64,000 nucleotides of DNA from Chryseobacterium sp. 3008163 (GCF_003669035.1 NZ_CP033070.1:4340001-4404000), one strand, 5' to 3'. Positions 51,992-61,418 are shown, numbered from the stretch's first letter. Notes: generated by a model from the sequence alone, not told the origin. Made by a program: numbers and translations.

Positions 51992-54448
51992 TTATTCGTC
52001 TTTAATATTTCTTCCAGACTGTTTAATTAATTTCTGAATTCTCAAATCCAGATTTTCACTGGTCAAAGTCTGGCGCAAACTGTCAACTTTAATCGGGAAA
52101 CTCAAAGGTGTAAATTTATTGGAATATTTTAAAATAAACTTCGATTTTTCAATCCGTTTAAATGCTTCTACTAAACGTTGTTCCTGAAGTTGCATATTAA
52201 AAACTTCCGTATAAGCCTGTCTCACGAGAAAATGATTCGGGTCGTAATCTTCCAAAACTTTAAAAATCAAACCAGCTGAACTTTGCAAAGCCTTATTTGA
52301 ACGTTGCTGTCCGGGAAAATTTTGCACAACCATTCCTGAAATTACCGCAATATCTCTGAATTTCCGTCTTGCCATTTCTGCTGAATTTATGCTCGAAATC
52401 ACATCAACCATCAGATTATCTCTGGTCAGAATCTTACCTAAGTTATCCTCATTGAGTGGAATTTCTTTGTCGCTGAACAATTCAAAACCGTAATCATTCA
52501 TCGCCATCGAAAAAGAAATCGGAGCCAGTTTTGAAATCCGGTAGGCAATCAAAGCTGCCATTACTTCGTGCACCAAACGCCCTTCGAATGGATACATAAA
52601 CAAATGATATCCTTCACGATTTTTAATTAATTCAATCAAAAATTCATCTTCTCTAGGAATGTGTGAACGCTTTTCCTGATTGGCTAAAAGTGGATGCAGA
52701 AATTTCAGTTCCTTTTCAGAAGCTTTCGGATTCAACGCTCCTGATAATTTTTCTCTTAAAAAATGCCCCAAATTAGAACTCAAAGGCAATCGTCCGCCCA
52801 GATAACTTGGAGCCTGCGCTTTTCCTTTGGAAGCCCGAACGAAAACAGTCATATCTTTAATCATTGCCACTTCCAAAACCCGACCCGCCAAGATAAATTT
52901 CTCTTCTTTCTTCAGTCTCGAAATAAAATATTCCTCAACCATCCCGATGTAACCTCCGGAAATAAATTTAACTTTTAGCATCGCATCACTAACAATGGCG
53001 CCCATATTCATTCGGTGGAGCATTGCGATTTTTCTGGAAGTCACTTTGTGCAAACCATCTTCCATCACGACAACTTTGTGATATTCTTCGTAGCTTTTTA
53101 AAGCACTTCCGCCAATCGTGAGAAAATCTATCATCGCTTTCCATTCCTCATCTCGGATTTCCTGAAACGTGTAGACTTTCTTGATTCTTTCGTAAACTTC
53201 GTGAGGTAAAAATCCGTCGCCAATCGCCAATGTCATCAGAAACTGAACCAAAACGTCGAAACACAGAACTACCGGCTCACGAGGTTCAATAACTTTCTGT
53301 TTAACGGCTTCCTTTAAGGCAGCAACTTCAATCAGTTCTAATGAATGCGTGGGAACACAGAAAATTTTTGAAGTTTCAAAAGGAGAGTGACCACTTCGTC
53401 CAGCCCTTTGCAAAAATCTGGCAACACCTTTCGCAGAACCGATTTGAATTACGGTATCAACTGGTTTAAAATCAATTCCCAAATCCAATGATGATGTAGA
53501 AACAACCGCTTTTAGTTTTCCTGAACTTAAATTTTCTTCAATCCAAATTCTTAAATGCGCATCAATTGAACTGTGATGAATGGCGATTTGTCCGGCAAAA
53601 TCAGGATAGGCATTCAGTAAAAGCTGATACCACATTTCGCTCTGACTTCGGGTATTTGTAAAAACGATGGTCGATTTAGATTCCAGAATAATCGGAACAA
53701 CTTTATCGGCTAATTTTTGTCCGAGATGCCCTGCCCAAGGCAAAAGTTCAACTTCATCCGGAAAAACCGAAATAATATCAATTTTCTTGAGTTCTTTAGC
53801 CGTAATTTTTGTCTTCTTAATATCATAAGGAATCAAAACATCCTGCGCTTCATCAAGGTTTCCGATGGTTGCTGTAATTCCCCAGATTTTAAGTTTCGGA
53901 ACATAATGAAAGAGTTGAGAAATTCCCAATTCGACCATAACGCCACGCTTGGAACCCAGCAATTCGTGCCATTCATCCACCGCAACGCAATGCATACTAC
54001 TAAAGAATCGCTGATGATTTTTCTGTCCCAAAAACAAGTGCAAACTTTCAGGTGTGACAACCAGAATTTCAGGCATATTTTTAATCTGCTGTTGTCTGAC
54101 TTTCGGGTCGGTATCGCCGTTTCTTACACCAACCGCCCAATCCAAGCCAATCTCATCAATCGCTTCCTGCATTGCTTTGGCAATATCTTTGGAAAGCGAA
54201 CGAAGTGGCGTTATCCAAATCATTTTCAGCCCTTTTTTATACTTATCAGGATTCGTCAGAAAATCTGAAATTAAAGCTAAAAATACAGAAAAAGTTTTCC
54301 CAAAACCGGTCGGAGCAACCACCATTCCGCTATAGCCACTACCAAATTTCTTCCAGGTATCAACCTGAAATTTAAATGGCGAGTTGCCTTTTTCCATCAT
54401 CCAGTTTTGAATGATTTTAAAGCCTTCGGTATTTTCGTAGTTGCTCAA
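51992..54448 (-). CDS. Ligase-associated DNA damage response DEXH-box helicase (Lhr-like)
   Basis: This 818-residue superfamily 2 helicase has APTGFGKT (Walker A, Lys51), the DEVH-type box DEWHE, SSLDLGIDFKPVD (motif V-like) and RAGRSGHSP (motif VI). After the RecA domains it has the winged helix and Lhr core, with a long C-terminal domain. Lhr proteins unwind DNA and RNA:DNA with 3'-5' polarity. Its neighbours, PdeM, DNA ligase and the exonuclease, form the ligase-associated DNA-repair set. Confidence 0.88.
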   Translation of the reverse strand: MSNYENTEGFKIIQNWMMEKGNSPFKFQVDTWKKFGSGYSGMVVAPTGFGKTFSVFLALISDFLTNPDKYKKGLKMIWITPLRSLSKDIAKAMQEAIDEIGLDWAVGVRNGDTDPKVRQQQIKNMPEILVVTPESLHLFLGQKNHQRFFSSMHCVAVDEWHELLGSKRGVMVELGISQLFHYVPKLKIWGITATIGNLDEAQDVLIPYDIKKTKITAKELKKIDIISVFPDEVELLPWAGHLGQKLADKVVPIILESKSTIVFTNTRSQSEMWYQLLLNAYPDFAGQIAIHHSSIDAHLRIWIEENLSSGKLKAVVSTSSLDLGIDFKPVDTVIQIGSAKGVARFLQRAGRSGHSPFETSKIFCVPTHSLELIEVAALKEAVKQKVIEPREPVVLCFDVLVQFLMTLAIGDGFLPHEVYERIKKVYTFQEIRDEEWKAMIDFLTIGGSALKSYEEYHKVVVMEDGLHKVTSRKIAMLHRMNMGAIVSDAMLKVKFISGGYIGMVEEYFISRLKKEEKFILAGRVLEVAMIKDMTVFVRASKGKAQAPSYLGGRLPLSSNLGHFLREKLSGALNPKASEKELKFLHPLLANQEKRSHIPREDEFLIELIKNREGYHLFMYPFEGRLVHEVMAALIAYRISKLAPISFSMAMNDYGFELFSDKEIPLNEDNLGKILTRDNLMVDVISSINSAEMARRKFRDIAVISGMVVQNFPGQQRSNKALQSSAGLIFKVLEDYDPNHFLVRQAYTEVFNMQLQEQRLVEAFKRIEKSKFILKYSNKFTPLSFPIKVDSLRQTLTSENLDLRIQKLIKQSGRNIKDE

Positions 54449-54465
54449 ATTTTAGTAATTGTTTT

Positions 54466-54640
54466 ATTTAAACGCAAAGAGCGCAAAGTTTTTTTGACAT
54501 TCTTCTGCATATTTTTCGTTCGCAAAGGCGTTTCACTCAGCTAAGAAATTTTGCTGTCATTTGCTGAATGCAGTGCCCTTACGAACAAGAAATGTTTTCA
54601 AAAATTTAAATTAAAACCTTGCGATCATTGCGTTTAAAAA
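54466..54640. repeat. Imperfect inverted repeat, MITE-like (CGCAAAG family)
   Basis: AACGCAAAGAGCGCAAAG near 54471 is the inverse of CCTTGCGATCATTGCGTTTA near 54617-54636, bounding about 175 bases. An inner part (TTCGCAAAGGCGTTTCACTC, at about 54518) matches that at 12281 in the 12231-12330 element. It has no open frame of its own and sits between helicase and ligase genes. Confidence 0.6.
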
Positions 54641-54641
54641 T

Positions 54642-56222
54642 TTATTGTATCAATTTCTTAATATCATCAATATCATCAATATCATTTACAGTTTTATCTT
54701 TCCTCCATCTTAAAATCCTTGGGAAACGCAATGCCACACCGCTTTTGTGTCGGTTGCTGAAGCCAATTCCTTCAAACGCAATTTCAAAAACCAATTCAGC
54801 TTTCACAGTACGAACAGGACCGAATTTTTCAATTGCATTTTTATTCACAAACTTGCTGACTTCCATTATTTCTTTATCGGTCAATCCGGAATAGGCTTTG
54901 GCAATAGTGACCAGTTTATCGCCACTTTTCACGGCAAAACTGTAATCGGTATAATAGGCACTTCGTCTTCCGCTACCTTTTTGAGCATAAATTAAGACGG
55001 CGTCAATCGTCAATGGGCTTATTTTCCATTTCCACCAATCGCCTTTTTTTCGTCCGGAATGATAATTCGAATTTTTCTGTTTCAACATCAAACCTTCACT
55101 GTTGATTTCCCTTGAGTTTTCCCTGATTAAATCTAATTTGCTCCAGTCTTCAAAATCAATTGTCTGAGAAATTTTGATGTTTTCGGGAGCTTCATTTAAT
55201 AATAATTCCTCCAACATTGCTCTTCTGGCAGAGATGGGTTTTTCTCTCAAATCCGTTCCTTCGAGTTCCAAAATATCGTATGCAAAAACTTCAATTGGAA
55301 TTTCAGTGAGCATTTTTTTAGTTAAAGTTTTACGGTTTAATCGTTTTTGTAATTCGTTAAAATTTAAAACGTTACCTTCCTTTACCGCAAGTATTTCTCC
55401 ATCAATCACAAAGTTGCCTTTCATCGCTTTTATGGTCTCAGCAATTTCGGGAAATTGCTCGGTCACGAGTTCTTCACCACGCGACCAGATGAAAACTTCG
55501 TCATTTCTTCTGATGATTTGTCCACGGATTCCATCCCATTTATATTCAATAAGCCATTCTTCGGGTTTTCCCAAATCTTCCAGCTCTTTTTCAAGCGGAT
55601 AAGCCAAACAAAAAGGGTAGGGTTTTGAATTATCGGGATTTATATTTTCAGCCGAAATCAATTCTTTAAATGAAACTTCATCGGGTTGCCATTTTCCCAT
55701 CAAGCTGTGCATCAATGTGCTTGCTTCCTGTCCTGAAAATTTAGTCAAAGAATTAATCAGAGTTTTCGATGAAACGCCAATTCTAAAACTTCCGCCCAAT
55801 AATTTATTGAAAATCAACCGTTCGGTATAATCTAAACCGTTCCAGGAATTGAGAACAAACTCTTTTTTCTCGGCTTCAGTTTTGGTTTTCAGTCCGATGA
55901 TTTCATTCATCCATTCAGACAGTGTTTTCTCGATTTTTTCAGTTGGCGGAGGAAGAATCAATGATATCGTTTCACCCAAATCGCCGACCGAAGAATAACT
56001 TTCCTGAAAGAGCCAGAACGGCAATTGGATGATTTCCAAAGCCCATTCTTTCATATAGTTGGTGTTGACATTTCGCTTGGGTCTTTTCCCCGTAAATAGG
56101 GCGATGAACCACAATTTGTCATCATCAGGCGCACGCTCAAGATAATCGATGATGGCATCGATTTTAGCATTGGTTTTATTCGTGCTTTCCAAAGCGTTGA
56201 TGAGTTCTGCGAAATGTCTCAT
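54642..56222 (-). CDS. ATP-dependent DNA ligase
   Basis: This 526-residue ligase has the N-terminal DNA-binding domain (about 1-200), then the nucleotidyltransferase domain with the adenylated Lys228 in EYKWDGIRG. Further motifs follow in order: DGEILAV, EGLMLK and WWKWK. A short OB-fold tail completes it. It seals nicks using ATP, here in a repair role, not replication, since the NAD ligase should do that elsewhere. It overlaps the exonuclease stop by four bases (ATGA). Confidence 0.88.
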   Translation of the reverse strand: MRHFAELINALESTNKTNAKIDAIIDYLERAPDDDKLWFIALFTGKRPKRNVNTNYMKEWALEIIQLPFWLFQESYSSVGDLGETISLILPPPTEKIEKTLSEWMNEIIGLKTKTEAEKKEFVLNSWNGLDYTERLIFNKLLGGSFRIGVSSKTLINSLTKFSGQEASTLMHSLMGKWQPDEVSFKELISAENINPDNSKPYPFCLAYPLEKELEDLGKPEEWLIEYKWDGIRGQIIRRNDEVFIWSRGEELVTEQFPEIAETIKAMKGNFVIDGEILAVKEGNVLNFNELQKRLNRKTLTKKMLTEIPIEVFAYDILELEGTDLREKPISARRAMLEELLLNEAPENIKISQTIDFEDWSKLDLIRENSREINSEGLMLKQKNSNYHSGRKKGDWWKWKISPLTIDAVLIYAQKGSGRRSAYYTDYSFAVKSGDKLVTIAKAYSGLTDKEIMEVSKFVNKNAIEKFGPVRTVKAELVFEIAFEGIGFSNRHKSGVALRFPRILRWRKDKTVNDIDDIDDIKKLIQ

Positions 56223-57244
56223 ACTTCAGGTTTTTCGATGGTTTCTTTTTCGACGACTTCATCATCGTCATCTCCGTATAAGGTTTCTACTACGTCAGAA
56301 TTTATTCCGATTTCGTTTAAATATTTTGAAAAAACTTCGGTCTGTCCGTGAGTTACGTGAACGATTTCTGCTTCTGTCGCTTTGATAGCCTGTAACAGAC
56401 CCTTCCAATCGGCGTGATCGCTCATTGGAAAACCGGCATCCATACTTCGCCATCTTCTTGCACCGCGAACCTGCATCCAACCTGAACAAATCGCTGTTGC
56501 CGCATCAGGAATTTTCTTGATGACATTGCTGTCCAACAAAGCGGGCGGAACGATGACAATATCACCAGCAACGTGTTTAATGCTTTCTCTGAAATCGGGA
56601 ACTTCATAATCAGGAAGCACAATTCCGACTTCCTCAAAGGCTTTATTCAGCTTTCCAATCGAGTAGTGGACGTGGATTTTTCCCATTCCTTCAACGGCTT
56701 TCATAATTCGCTGCGCCTTGCCCAAAGAATATCCGATGAACACAGAAGTCTTCTGATTTTCCTGATTTCTTAAAACCCAACTCTGAAGTCTTTTATTTAA
56801 ATTCGGAACTTCCAGCCAGTTGTAAATGGGAAGTCCGAACGTACTTTCAGTCACAAATTCATTGCATCTTACCAATTCAAAAGGCGTGCTTAAACCATCA
56901 TCCTGAACTTTATAATCTCCAGAGACAACGCTCACATACCCTTTGTATTCCAAACGAATCTGCGCCGAGCCAATGATATGACCAGCCGGATGCATAGAAA
57001 GCTTGACACCATTAATGTCTAAAACTTCGCCGTACTGCAAAGTCTGACATTCGATATCCGGAGAAATTCTTTGATGTAAAATAGGTTTTGTGAAGTGATG
57101 GCAAAGATATTTTTTCATTCCCCAACGGGCGTGATCTGCGTGACCGTGGGTGATGACCGCATAATCTACAGGTCGCCAAGGGTCAATATAAAATTTCCCC
57201 TGCGGACAATAAATACCTTTGTTTGTGAATGTGATGAGTTTCAA
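56219..57244 (-). CDS. Ligase-associated DNA damage response exonuclease
   Basis: This 341-residue metallo-beta-lactamase-fold nuclease has the metal-binding THGHADH (His33, His35, Asp37, His38) and PAGHIIGSAQI, VVSGDYK and the C-terminal DHADW and THGQTE. These are the motifs of the SNM1/Pso2-like and mRNA 3'-end processing nucleases. It is the first gene of the ligase operon and overlaps the ligase start (ATGA at 56219-56222). A short polar tail rich in Glu follows. Confidence 0.85.
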   Translation of the reverse strand: MKLITFTNKGIYCPQGKFYIDPWRPVDYAVITHGHADHARWGMKKYLCHHFTKPILHQRISPDIECQTLQYGEVLDINGVKLSMHPAGHIIGSAQIRLEYKGYVSVVSGDYKVQDDGLSTPFELVRCNEFVTESTFGLPIYNWLEVPNLNKRLQSWVLRNQENQKTSVFIGYSLGKAQRIMKAVEGMGKIHVHYSIGKLNKAFEEVGIVLPDYEVPDFRESIKHVAGDIVIVPPALLDSNVIKKIPDAATAICSGWMQVRGARRWRSMDAGFPMSDHADWKGLLQAIKATEAEIVHVTHGQTEVFSKYLNEIGINSDVVETLYGDDDDEVVEKETIEKPEV

Positions 57245-57328
57245 GAGTGTGTTTGGTTTGGAATTTACTATTCAAAAAGCTAACCAATTGTTAAAACTTA
57301 TCATAAATTTGTCTTGTAAAATTTTTCG

Positions 57329-57937
57329 ATGAAAGATAATCTGCTTCAAGCTTCTTCAGAGCCATTACTAAATTATTTTAATAATATAATTCCTTTGAAT
57401 GCGGAAGAAACTCAACTTGTGACAGAATTTTTTAAATCGAGACTTTACAGGAAAAAACAATATGTTTTGCAGGAAAATGATGTCTGTAATCAATTCAATT
57501 TTGTTGTTCGTGGCTGTTTGAGAATGTATAAAATTGATGAAAAAGGAAATACACATATCCTTCAATTTGCTTCAGAAAACTGGTGGTTGAGTGATATTGG
57601 AAGTTTTCATCAGAAAAAACCTTCAGAATTGTGCATCGATGCGTTGGAAGATACGATGATTCTTCAGATTAGCTATGAAAATTTAATCAGGCTATATATT
57701 TCTGCTCCAAAATTTGACAGAATTTTCAGGGTTTTAATTGAAGACAGTTTTGTCACACTTCAAAATCGATTGCTTCAAAACATAAGTTCGACAGCCGAAG
57801 ACCGGTATCTTTCTTTTCTGAAAACCTATTCTCATCTTTCCAACCGGCTTTCACAAACGCAGATTGCTTCATTTTTGGGTATTACACCCGAATTTTTAAG
57901 CAAGCTAAAAGCTAAACTTCTTAAAGAAAAATCTTAA
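57329..57937 (+). CDS. Crp/Fnr-family transcriptional regulator
   Basis: This 202-residue regulator has the barrel (YVLQENDVCNQFNFVVRGCL) and recognition helix (LSQTQIASFLGITPEFLSKL), close to the 46795-47385 protein in both. There is no FNR-type Cys cluster. It is divergent from the exonuclease gene, and a gene with an NAD(P)-binding domain follows in the same direction 91 bases away, a likely target. Confidence 0.82.
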   Translation: MKDNLLQASSEPLLNYFNNIIPLNAEETQLVTEFFKSRLYRKKQYVLQENDVCNQFNFVVRGCLRMYKIDEKGNTHILQFASENWWLSDIGSFHQKKPSELCIDALEDTMILQISYENLIRLYISAPKFDRIFRVLIEDSFVTLQNRLLQNISSTAEDRYLSFLKTYSHLSNRLSQTQIASFLGITPEFLSKLKAKLLKEKS

Positions 57938-58028
57938 TCTAGATTAAGACCATTTCTTAATTCAGTTCATTGGAAAAAGCCTTTCTTCTGATGGAAATTT
58001 GCATTATAAATTTTAAAAATAAATAGTA

Positions 58029-58679
58029 ATGACAACAACATCAAAAGTAGCCGTAATCGGCTTAGGGAATATTGGACAGGCAGTTGCGGGAAATCTTGCA
58101 AAATCTGAAAATCAGTTTATCGTTGCCGACAGAAACCTTGAAAAAGCAAAAGAATTATCTGCAAAATGGGGAAATAATGTTCTTCCGAGTGATATTCCGA
58201 ATGCTGTAAAAAATGCACAAATTTTGGTTTTAGCCATACCGTTTGAAGCGATTGAAGGATTTTTAAAAGAATATTCAAAAGATTTGGAAGGAAAAATTAT
58301 TGTTGACCCTTCTAATCCAATTTCTCCGGATGAAAATGGAGGTTTCAAAAAAATCATTGGCGAAAATGAATCTGCCGGAGAAATCAATTCGAAATTTTTA
58401 CCTGAAAATGCAATGTTAGTTAAGGCTTTAGGAACTCTTGGTGCTTCCTCTTTATCAGAATCTGCTTATCAAAATCCGGAGAAATCAGTTTTATTTTATG
58501 CTACTGATGATGAAAGTATCAATCCTGAAGTAGAGGGTTTAATTAATGATAGTGGATTTGAGCCTTTAAGAATCGGTGGCATTAATCAATCAATCAGAAT
58601 TGAAGTTTTTGGAGACCTTCACGAGTTCGGTGCGTTGGGAAAACCAATTACATTAACTGAAGCAAAAGGAAAAATATAA
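58029..58679 (+). CDS. NADPH-dependent F420 reductase-like protein
   Basis: This 216-residue protein begins MTTTSKVAVIGLGNIGQAVA, with the Rossmann GLGNIG, and VADRNLEKAKEL as the second strand. The family is the NADP oxidoreductase, coenzyme F420-dependent (pfam-type F420_oxidored), used in Bacteroidota for NADPH chemistry unrelated to F420. The substrate is not known. Its stop overlaps the next start (TAATG), and a Crp/Fnr gene lies upstream. Confidence 0.78.
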   Translation: MTTTSKVAVIGLGNIGQAVAGNLAKSENQFIVADRNLEKAKELSAKWGNNVLPSDIPNAVKNAQILVLAIPFEAIEGFLKEYSKDLEGKIIVDPSNPISPDENGGFKKIIGENESAGEINSKFLPENAMLVKALGTLGASSLSESAYQNPEKSVLFYATDDESINPEVEGLINDSGFEPLRIGGINQSIRIEVFGDLHEFGALGKPITLTEAKGKI

Positions 58680-59383
58680 TGTTTAAGAATAAAATATTAT
58701 CATTGATAATTACGGGTATGACTATTACAAATGTTTATGCTCAAACGATACAATTTGAAAATAAGGAGTTTAAAATTTCTAATGTAACGGCTTCAGTCAT
58801 TGATTTTGAAGGTGATAAAGTTTTAAAGATTGAAAGAGATTTAGACAAAATACCTTTCGATGTCAATCATCTGGAGAATACGGTTGACGAAGCGACTTTC
58901 TTAAAATTAACGAATACAAATATTGATAATGGAGTAATTGAGGTAAAGGTGTACAGTCAGATTCAAAATCCTTCTCCATTTGAGTTTGCACAAGGTTTTA
59001 TAGGCTTAGCTTTTAATATTAATAAAGATAATTCTGCTTTTGAATCAATTTATTTAAGACCAAAAGCGGCTAGGTCTGAACAACAATTTGCGAGAAATCA
59101 CAGTGTACAATATTATGCATATCCGGATTTTAAGTTTGAAAAATTGAGAAAACCAGAATTTAAAGGGCAATATGAAACGTATGCAGACTCAGGTTTGAAT
59201 GAGTGGATTACGTTACGGATTGAACTGAAAAAAGGAGTTGCAATTTTATATGTCAATAATCAAAAGCACCCGTCATTTGTTGTGAATGAACGAAAGGGAA
59301 AAACGCAATCTGGAAGTATTGGACTTTGGGTGGATATTGGGACAATCGGTTATTTCAAAGATTTAAAAATTACGAAACAATAA
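58679..59383 (+). CDS. Secreted LamG/concanavalin-like protein
   Basis: A 234-residue protein with a signal peptide (1-22, ending VYAQ). The mature part is beta-rich, with a jelly-roll-like end (WITLRIELKKGVAILYVNNQ, SGSIGLWVDIGTIGYFKDLK) as in concanavalin-type carbohydrate-binding or hydrolase-like domains. No catalytic residues are clear. It is translationally coupled to the preceding NADP-binding gene by TAATG, an unusual pairing of cytosolic and secreted proteins. Confidence 0.65.
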   Translation: MFKNKILSLIITGMTITNVYAQTIQFENKEFKISNVTASVIDFEGDKVLKIERDLDKIPFDVNHLENTVDEATFLKLTNTNIDNGVIEVKVYSQIQNPSPFEFAQGFIGLAFNINKDNSAFESIYLRPKAARSEQQFARNHSVQYYAYPDFKFEKLRKPEFKGQYETYADSGLNEWITLRIELKKGVAILYVNNQKHPSFVVNERKGKTQSGSIGLWVDIGTIGYFKDLKITKQ

Positions 59384-59403
59384 GAATTATTTTGTAGATT
59401 TTC

Positions 59404-59726
59404 TCAGATTATTATTCCGGAAGAGTTTATTTCTTTCGGAATTTTTATTTTAAATCTAAGTTTTTCTGCAAAATCGCTCCACGCACCGCCATTGTAAACT
59501 TTTTTGAAACCTTTTTCTTTTAAAATATTTTCAACTTTTACACTTCTCAAACCGTGCGAACAAACCGTGATATACGTTTTATCAGGATCAAGTTCGACGT
59601 AACTTTCACGAATTGTTCCTAAAGAAATATTCTGTGAATCAGCGTAGTCGTCTGATAACCGTGGCTGTAGATTAATTCAAATGCTTTTTGAAGAATGTTT
59701 TGACGCGTTGCTTCAGATTTTTTCAT
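59404..59726 (-). pseudogene. TetR-rhodanese deletion scar
   Basis: From 59726 one frame reads MKKSEATRQNILQKAFELIY, SHGYQTT, the start of a TetR regulator, then runs into non-TetR sequence and a stop. One frame off, from about 59650, DYADSQNISLGTIRESYVEL continues through KTYITVCSHGLRSVKV, with the rhodanese active-site loop Cys-Ser-His-Gly-Leu-Arg, to a stop at 59404. Only the C-terminal part of the rhodanese is left and the TetR helix-turn-helix is cut after its first helix. The two were probably neighbours and lost the DNA between them. Confidence 0.65.
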
Positions 59727-59849
59727 AAAATACCAATTGGTCTGTTTTACAAAGGGACAAATTTTATCAATCAAAAAAAGAGCTGCTTTTAAACAACTCT
59801 TTTTGGTAAATATTTAAGGAAAACAGTTTCACTAAATATTAAAATCAAA

Positions 59850-60911
59850 TTAATACAATACGCCAAGGCTCTCGGCAGAAAAATCTGAAATTTCTTCGGT
59901 TCTTCCTTCTTTTATTTTTTGTACCCACTGATGATCTGTCAACAATGCACGGCCTACAGCAACGAGATCAAAATCCTGACGCTCAAATCTGCGCAACAAT
60001 TCTGAAAGATCAGCCTTTTCGCTTCCTTCACCGGCAAATGCACTCATGAAATCGCCTTTTAGACCTACAGAACCTACAGTTATCGTTGGCTGACCCGTAA
60101 TTTTCTTTGCCCAACCTGCAAAATTTAAATCAGAACCTTCAAATTCCGGTTCCCAAAAACGACGCTGAGAACAATGGAAAATATCAACTCCGGCATCTTT
60201 CAATGGTAAAAGCCAGTCTTCCATCTCTGATGGTGTTGTTGCCAATCTGCTTTTGTAATCCTGTTGCTTCCACTGAGAAAGACGGATAATGATGGTAAAA
60301 TCTTCGCCCACCGCAGCTCTGATTGCTTTAATGACATCAACTGCAAAACGGCTTCTTTCCTTAATGTTTTTCCCGCCATATTCATCTGTTCTGGTATTGG
60401 TAACTTCCCAGAAAAACTGATCGATCAAATAACCGTGAGCTCCGTGAATTTCGATACAATCGAATCCTAAATCTTTAGCTGATTTTGCTGATGCTGCAAA
60501 CTGTGCGATTGTATCTTTGATATCTTCCAAAGACATGGTAGAAGCTTTTTCCATCGGAATTTCCGGATAAGCTTCAGAACTTCTTGTATCACCAACGTGC
60601 CAGATTTGCGGCCCCATTTTTCCACCATTTTGATGAACGGCATCAATTACGTTTTTCCAGCCTTGCAAAGCTTCCGTTCCGTAGAAATCGGGAATGTTTT
60701 GAATGTTTTTTGAGGCAGGACGATTGATTACTGTACCTTCTGATAAAATCAAGCCTACGTTTGCCGCAGCTCTTCTTGCATAGTAATCTTCAATTGCCTT
60801 TGTTGGAACTCCATTATTAGATTGGGCTCTTGTCATGGGTGCCATTACTAATCTGTTTTTAAGGTTCAGATTTTTATAATTGAATGGAGCAAATAATGCG
60901 TCTATATTCAT
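59850..60911 (-). CDS. Old Yellow Enzyme family alkene reductase
   Basis: This 353-residue flavoprotein starts MNIDALFAPFNYKNLNLKNR and has RLVMAPMTRAQSNNGVPTKA, HGAHGYLIDQFFWEVTN (with a histidine pair typical of OYE substrate binding), and a terminal region (GSVGLKGDF, VAVGRALLTDHQWVQKI) for FMN. It reduces activated C=C bonds and often toxic electrophiles, using NADPH. The HxlR regulator starts 130 bases away on the other strand, a common arrangement for quinone- or electrophile-responsive control. Confidence 0.88.
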   Translation of the reverse strand: MNIDALFAPFNYKNLNLKNRLVMAPMTRAQSNNGVPTKAIEDYYARRAAANVGLILSEGTVINRPASKNIQNIPDFYGTEALQGWKNVIDAVHQNGGKMGPQIWHVGDTRSSEAYPEIPMEKASTMSLEDIKDTIAQFAASAKSAKDLGFDCIEIHGAHGYLIDQFFWEVTNTRTDEYGGKNIKERSRFAVDVIKAIRAAVGEDFTIIIRLSQWKQQDYKSRLATTPSEMEDWLLPLKDAGVDIFHCSQRRFWEPEFEGSDLNFAGWAKKITGQPTITVGSVGLKGDFMSAFAGEGSEKADLSELLRRFERQDFDLVAVGRALLTDHQWVQKIKEGRTEEISDFSAESLGVLY

Positions 60912-60957
60912 CTTTTTAAATTAATTTAAATGTTTAAATTCCTAATTGTTACACAAA

Positions 60958-61026
60958 GTAACTAATAATAGTTTGCTTTTGTATCATATAGTTAAAAAAA
61001 ACTAGTAACTTAGCGGTAACTAATAA
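60958..61026. promoter_or_regulatory. Candidate HxlR operator repeats
   Basis: GTAACTAATAA occurs at 60958-60968 and 61016-61026, and AGTAACTTAG at 61004-61013. These direct repeats sit in the space between divergent alkene reductase and HxlR genes, close to both starts, as expected for autoregulated HxlR operators. Not tested; the repeats could also be chance in AT-rich DNA. Confidence 0.45.
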
Positions 61027-61041
61027 CTAATTTAACATATC

Positions 61042-61389
61042 ATGAGACAAGAAAAGATTAAGCATTGCAGCTGTCCTCTCGGAAAAGCCATGTCGGCTTT
61101 GGGTAGTAAATGGAAACCGATTATTGTACTGGTCATTAAAGATCGCATCTTAAGATTCGGTGAGATTGCAGCAAGAATTTCAGTTATTTCACGAAAAGTT
61201 CTTACAGATCAGTTGCGAGAGATGGAAGAAGACAATTTGGTAACCCGTCAAGAATTCAAAGAACTTCCGCCGAGAGTAGAGTACAGACTTACTGAGAAAG
61301 GCTTGGCATTATTACCCATTTTAAGCTTACTTGAAGAATGGGAAAAACAATTTGATTTTTCTGAGAAAAATTTGGATGTTATTGTTTAA
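61042..61389 (+). CDS. HxlR-family winged-helix transcriptional regulator
   Basis: This 115-residue regulator has the family order: CSCPLGKAMSALGSKWKPII and FGEIAARISVISRKVLTDQL for DNA recognition, and the wing (VTRQEFKELPPRVEYRLTEK). Cys9 and Cys11 near the N-terminus are in the zone used by the thiol-sensing HxlR proteins YodB and HypR, so it may sense quinones or electrophiles. It faces the alkene reductase gene and the chloramphenicol acetyltransferase gene starts 30 bases downstream. Confidence 0.85.
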   Translation: MRQEKIKHCSCPLGKAMSALGSKWKPIIVLVIKDRILRFGEIAARISVISRKVLTDQLREMEEDNLVTRQEFKELPPRVEYRLTEKGLALLPILSLLEEWEKQFDFSEKNLDVIV

Positions 61390-61418
61390 ATAAATAAAAA
61401 GGAACGGTTACTATAAAA

